Shown: in pieces, positions 5,787 to 8,044 of the stretch
Position numbering within the stretch: position 1 is the first letter of the stretch
Layout: each line of letters opens with the position of its first letter
Assembly: GCA_016650435.1 (NCBI GenBank)
Contig: JAENVT010000063.1
Coordinates: 1-8,044 of the forward strand
Source of the DNA: Ilumatobacteraceae bacterium
GTDB lineage: Bacteria; Actinomycetota; Acidimicrobiia; Acidimicrobiales; Ilumatobacteraceae
Direction of reading: 5' to 3'
Length of the DNA stretch: 8,044 bases
The notes under the pieces: generated by a model
The model's input: only the letters and a program-made list of their open reading frames with translations
Told to the model about the DNA's origin: nothing
Databases searched by the model: none
Made by a program: the position numbers and the translations under genes

Positions 5787-6518
5787 ATGACGGAGCCCGA
5801 CTTCTCGCATCTCGGAGCCCTACACGCCCTTGGCGAGGATACCGTCCCCGAAGTCGTCGTGAAGCTTGCGGGTGACCGTCCGGCCGACCTCATCTGGCGA
5901 AACGAGCTCGGTGGGCTGACGTTTCGCATCGACGATCAGTTCCTGAAGTGGAATCCGCGACACACCGGCATCGACCTCGAACGCGAGCGGGTCCGCCTCA
6001 CATGGCTCTCGGATCGCCACCCCTCGCCGCGTGTCATCGCCTCGGGCTCTGACGACGAGGCGCAGTGGCTCCTGACCGCGGCTCTTCCCGGTGAGTGCGC
6101 CGTGGGCGACACCTGGCGAGCTCGCCGATCGGAGGCGATACGGGCTATCGCCACCGGCCTACGGGCCATCCACGCGGTTCCGACAGATGACTTCCCCTCA
6201 CACTGGACATCGGAGGTCTGGGTCGGCCGCGCACCCGACTCGCTCGGACCGCGCCCGCCACTCGATCACGTAGTGCTGGTGCACGGCGACGCGTGTGCCC
6301 CGAACACGCTCATCTCGACCACCGGCGAATGGACGGGCAATGTCGATTTCGGTGACTTGGCCGTGGGCGACCGATGGGCGGACTTGGCGATCGCCTCGCT
6401 GAGTCTCGACTGGAATTTTGGCGAGGGGCATCAGGGCGAGCTTTTCGAGGCCTACGGCATCGCACCGGACGAGGAGCGCATCAGCTACTACCGCGCGCTC
6501 TGGCACCTCGAGTCCTGA
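5787..6518 (+). CDS. APH(3')-like aminoglycoside phosphotransferase family protein
   Basis: A 243-residue small-molecule kinase of the APH family, slightly shorter than the roughly 264 of classical APH(3') enzymes. The nucleotide-binding lobe has ELGGLTFRI and Lys54 (FLKW). WLLTAALPGE (94-103) matches the hinge region. The catalytic loop is HGDACAPN at 166-173 with Asp168 and Asn173. The metal-binding Asp187 lies in GNVDFGDLAVGDRWADLAIA. The C-terminus YGIAPDEERISYYRALWHLES strongly resembles that of APH(3')-II except for the last residues, which in known enzymes contact the antibiotic. Known: ATP-dependent 3'-phosphorylation of kanamycin-type drugs. Whether this chromosomal copy confers resistance or acts on another sugar or amino alcohol is unknown. 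It is divergent from the amidohydrolase, and its base use matches its neighbours. Confidence 0.88.
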   Translation: MTEPDFSHLGALHALGEDTVPEVVVKLAGDRPADLIWRNELGGLTFRIDDQFLKWNPRHTGIDLERERVRLTWLSDRHPSPRVIASGSDDEAQWLLTAALPGECAVGDTWRARRSEAIRAIATGLRAIHAVPTDDFPSHWTSEVWVGRAPDSLGPRPPLDHVVLVHGDACAPNTLISTTGEWTGNVDFGDLAVGDRWADLAIASLSLDWNFGEGHQGELFEAYGIAPDEERISYYRALWHLES

Positions 6519-6520
6519 GC

Positions 6521-6539
6521 CGGTCGTCGCTGCCGACCG
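6521..6539 (+). terminator. Stem-loop just after the APH-like gene
   Basis: CGGTCG (6521-6526) and CGACCG (6534-6539) form a perfect 6-bp stem with a 7-base loop, two bases after the stop codon. No T-run follows. It could be a weak terminator, or part of a leader for the small genes downstream. Next to it CCTC (6540-6543) can pair with GAGG (6549-6552), partly masking the ribosome site of the mini-ORF. Confidence 0.35.
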
Positions 6540-6547
6540 CCTCATCT

Positions 6548-6552
6548 GGAGG
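6548..6552 (+). promoter_or_regulatory. Strong ribosome binding site for the mini-ORF
   Basis: GGAGG ends five bases before ATG 6558-6560, the ideal spacing. It serves the ten-codon frame, since the next start (6587) is 34 bases further on. Confidence 0.6.
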
Positions 6553-6557
6553 CTTCG

Positions 6558-6590
6558 ATGGCACGAAAATCGGGTACGGGTCGGCAATGA
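6558..6590 (+). CDS. Ten-codon leader-like mini-ORF
   Basis: Encodes MARKSGTGRQ and stops with TGA 6588-6590. Seen: ATG five bases after GGAGG, and a stop that overlaps the ATG of the next frame (6587) as ATGA. The peptide itself shows no motif and is basic. Its likely role is to bring ribosomes to the downstream start by termination-reinitiation, since that start has only a weak site of its own. Possibly the whole arrangement is chance; conservation in relatives is unknown. Confidence 0.4.
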   Translation: MARKSGTGRQ

Positions 6591-6835
6591 ACCAATCGCC
6601 ACAGACCTGGCAATGGCAGGAGCACGCGCCTGTTCGCGCCGACGCAGAGGGCATGTTCGTTCCCTGTTCAGCGTTGCCCGACGCGGGAGTTGGGGACATC
6701 GTCGTTGTCAACGGCGATGCCGGCGGTGAGCAACGTACCGGCACCATCACAGCGCTGAGCGAAGGCGACGACGAGACGTTCTTCCGTGTCGCGCTGCGTC
6801 CAGCAGGGCCACCGCGGTCGCGGTCGTCGACATGA
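6587..6835 (+). CDS. Small hypothetical protein, 82 residues
   Basis: No family recognised. The protein is acidic through residue 66 or so, has no signal peptide or membrane segment, and contains one Cys (Cys27). The centre, VGDIVVVNGDAGGEQRTGTI (about 35-54) continuing to TFFRVAL, looks like alternating strands and turns of a small beta-barrel (SH3- or KOW-like; inference from pattern only). The tail RPAGPPRSRSST is basic and low in complexity. The start is ATG 6587, ATGA-coupled to the mini-ORF. The frame is open further upstream through the 3' part of the APH-like gene, but this start fits best. The codons are GC-rich at third positions, supporting a real gene. Confidence 0.6.
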   Translation: MNQSPQTWQWQEHAPVRADAEGMFVPCSALPDAGVGDIVVVNGDAGGEQRTGTITALSEGDDETFFRVALRPAGPPRSRSST

Positions 6836-6872
6836 CGGACAGGCCGGGCGACAGTCGGCAGACAACCTGCTT

Positions 6873-6911
6873 GGGCGCGATTTCGGCATTCTCAGGCGTA
6901 TTTTCGCGCCC
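6873..6911. terminator. Possible bidirectional terminator hairpin
   Basis: GGGCGCGA (6873-6880) and TCGCGCCC (6904-6911) form a perfect, very GC-rich 8-bp stem with a 23-base loop, extendable by two T/G pairs. It lies 11 bases past the lipoprotein stop (minus strand) and 37 bases past the 82-residue gene's stop (plus strand). It would serve both convergent units, but the loop is long and no U-tract follows. Confidence 0.4.
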
Positions 6912-6922
6912 GGTGATTCGTG

Positions 6923-7438
6923 CTACGAGCAGCCGGCGTTTTGGAAGGCGATCGAGATGGGCAGCTGCTTGCCGACGTTCGCGGCGACATCTGTGCCCAT
7001 GAACGCGGCCAGGTCAGCTTGTGCCGCCGAATCGCCACCGAGTCCCCGGGCAACGATGTCGTTGGCTCCCGACATGTACGACAGGGAGGCGGTCGCGTTG
7101 GCGTCGGCGCCCAGCGCAGCCTTGACTGCCGCCAGTTGATCGCCGAACTTGGGGAGGCTGCCGAGGGGAATCTGCGTCCATTCCGACGTCGGCGAGTTGC
7201 TCAAGCCGATGACCAGTTGCCAGTTGACGAGGATGTCCGCGAGGTTGGTCTTCAGCGCCGCACAATCGACGTTGCCGCCTGCCTGGGGAGTCTGCGTCGT
7301 GTCTCCACCTGAGGAATTTGCAGACGCAGGTGCGATGGTTGAACTGCCTACCGTCGCAGCCGGTTTGTCGCTGCCGCAGGCGCCGAGCACGCAGCAGAAG
7401 ATCGCAAGCGCGGCAAGTGGATGACGGGGCAGTCGCAT
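6923..7438 (-). CDS. Small putative lipoprotein of unknown function
   Basis: A 171-residue exported protein anchored by lipid. The N-terminus is a clear type II signal: basic MRLPRHP, hydrophobic core LAALAIFCCV, and lipobox LGAC with Cys21 as the lipidation site. A Ser/Thr/Ala-rich linker follows (about 22-55). The folded part at about 56-171 starts with NVDCAALKTNLADIL and ends with AFQNAGCS; its only two Cys lie at either end and could form a disulfide. It looks largely helical and Ala-rich. I do not recognise the family. The frame is open to 7609, but ATG 7436-7438 is chosen because it makes the signal peptide N-terminal. No Shine-Dalgarno is seen; a -10-like box lies seven bases before it. 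It lies downstream of the DUF4440 remnant and converges on the 82-residue gene. Confidence 0.85.
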   Translation of the reverse strand: MRLPRHPLAALAIFCCVLGACGSDKPAATVGSSTIAPASANSSGGDTTQTPQAGGNVDCAALKTNLADILVNWQLVIGLSNSPTSEWTQIPLGSLPKFGDQLAAVKAALGADANATASLSYMSGANDIVARGLGGDSAAQADLAAFMGTDVAANVGKQLPISIAFQNAGCS

Positions 7439-7445
7439 CCATGCA

Positions 7446-7451
7446 ACGTTA
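7446..7451 (-). promoter_or_regulatory. Candidate -10 box of the lipoprotein gene
   Basis: On the minus strand TAACGT fits TAnnnT and ends seven bases before the ATG, which would make the transcript leaderless. The -35 region 17 bases upstream (CAGAGT) is poor. The missing ribosome site supports the idea weakly. Confidence 0.4.
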
Positions 7452-7466
7452 CGACACTTGCTCGGT

Positions 7467-7613
7467 TCACTCTGGGAGCTTTGCCGGCGAGTCCTGGCTG
7501 AAGACATTCGCCCATCGACCGTCGCGTTGAGACCACAGCGAGCACCACGCCGCATCCCACACCCTGGTTTCGAGTTCGATGAACGCGTCGAGATCCATGT
7601 CGCCTGCATGCAT
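7467..7613 (-). pseudogene. Internally deleted DUF4440/SnoaL-like gene remnant
   Basis: The frame encodes 48 residues from ATG 7611-7613, or 43 from ATG 7596-7598. The first part, MDLDAFIELETRVWDA, resembles the N-terminal helix of DUF4440 (SnoaL-like, NTF2-fold) proteins. The second part, CSLWSQRDGRWANVFSQDSP, resembles the C-terminal strands of the same family (typically SLWxRRDGxWxNVFSQDTP). Complete members have about 120 residues, so roughly 75 central residues are missing and the two ends are joined in frame. The NTF2 cone fold could not form. The family match is from memory of its motifs. It sits 27 bases after the YdeI-like stop, in the same frame. It might still be translated, or serve no purpose. 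Confidence 0.6.
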
Positions 7614-7640
7614 GTTCAAAGTCTCGCGGACGGAGAACCT

Positions 7641-8039
7641 TCAGGTCGCCCGATCCCAGCGGCCGTCGGCCTTGGCGGCATCGACTTCCGCCTGCCCCGG
7701 CGGGTGCATGCGACCAGCCGCGGTCAGGACCCCGACCTTGGCAACGTTCACCGCCGACCAGTTGCTCCTCGGTCGGCGAGGTGTGTACCGCTGTAGGAAA
7801 TAGGTCTCGTCGAGCGCCTTGCGGTGACCCGAGATCCAGCCCCAGCAGAGGCCCACGTCCACAGCCTCGTCGTTCGTCAACGAGGCCACGCCGGTGTGCT
7901 GTTTGGCAATCTTCAGCCAGACGCCCGCATACAGACGGTGGTTTGCGGCGAGCCACGTGTCCCAGGCGGCCGCGTCCTCGCAGGTGATGATGTCGAGCTC
8001 GTCGGCCACGCTCGACGAGCCTACAAACAGTTCGTGCAT
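7641..8039 (-). CDS. YdeI/OmdA-family protein lacking the usual C-terminal domain
   Basis: A 132-residue protein of the YdeI (OmpD-associated / bacteriocin-protection) family. Conserved pieces: AAAWDTWLAANHRLYAGVWLKIAK (about 23-46), EAVDVGLCWGWISGHRKALDE (58-78) and YFLQRYTPRRPRSNWSAVN (80-98). AAGRM and AAKADGRWD follow, ending at 129. In relatives the segment after GRWD leads into about 60 more residues, the OmdA helical domain. Here the frame ends RAT-stop and no such domain is found in any frame before the next gene 27 bases on. GWIDG is changed to GWISG. The biochemical role of the family is not established. The start is uncertain: ATG 8037-8039 is near the window edge, and GTG 8007-8009 gives a 122-residue form closer to where homology begins. 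It may be a truncated but still expressed gene. Confidence 0.75.
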   Translation of the reverse strand: MHELFVGSSSVADELDIITCEDAAAWDTWLAANHRLYAGVWLKIAKQHTGVASLTNDEAVDVGLCWGWISGHRKALDETYFLQRYTPRRPRSNWSAVNVAKVGVLTAAGRMHPPGQAEVDAAKADGRWDRAT

Positions 8040-8044
8040 CGACC

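Noticed and set aside
5700..5810. Longer amidohydrolase start at 5810
   Set aside because: It would overlap the start of the divergent APH-like gene, adds 37 residues without family similarity, and ignores the GAGG just before ATG 5699.
7348..7956. A 202-codon minus-strand open frame spanning the YdeI-like, remnant and lipoprotein genes
   Set aside because: It is out of frame with all three recognisable products and shows no domain.

Overview
The window is GC-rich with strong G/C bias at third codon positions. It has DesK/NarL-type signalling, leaderless-looking starts and a tRNA with no encoded CCA. Together these suggest a high-GC actinobacterium (Actinomycetota, possibly Acidimicrobiia-like; the class is a guess). 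It reads as an ordinary chromosomal region. I see no transposase, integrase, CRISPR array or phage gene, and no undescribed multi-gene system that I can defend.

Layout. Positions 1-141 are the C-terminal tail of a rightward gene made of Gly/Ser repeats. Converging on it from the right is a two-component pair on the minus strand: a sensor kinase (796-2160) whose stop overlaps the start of its NarL-type regulator (155-799) as ATGA. A mostly non-coding stretch (2161-2389) with two inverted-repeat structures separates the kinase from a minus-strand tRNA-Arg(ACG) (2390-2462). A rightward NAD-type short-chain dehydrogenase (2617-3522) follows and converges on a cytidylate-kinase-like protein (3587-4222, minus). 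A COG0402 amidohydrolase resembling MTA/SAH deaminases (4317-5699, minus) lies upstream of the kinase. It is divergent from an APH(3')-like phosphotransferase (5787-6518, plus).

The last third holds small genes. A ten-codon leader-like frame with a strong ribosome site (6558-6590) is ATGA-coupled to an unrecognised 82-residue protein (6587-6835). They converge on a small lipoprotein (6923-7438, minus). Upstream of the lipoprotein are two genes that look damaged: an internally deleted DUF4440/SnoaL-like remnant (7467-7613) and a YdeI/OmdA-family protein without its usual C-terminal domain (7641-8039).

How the genes work together. Only the kinase and regulator form a clear functional unit. The cytidylate-kinase-like gene has a well-spaced promoter ending six bases before its ATG, so it is probably transcribed on its own as a leaderless mRNA. 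The dehydrogenase, amidohydrolase and APH-like enzymes show no evident shared pathway. The most useful observations are the leaderless promoter, the mini-ORF coupled to the 82-residue gene, and the two adjacent deletion-damaged genes at the right edge.
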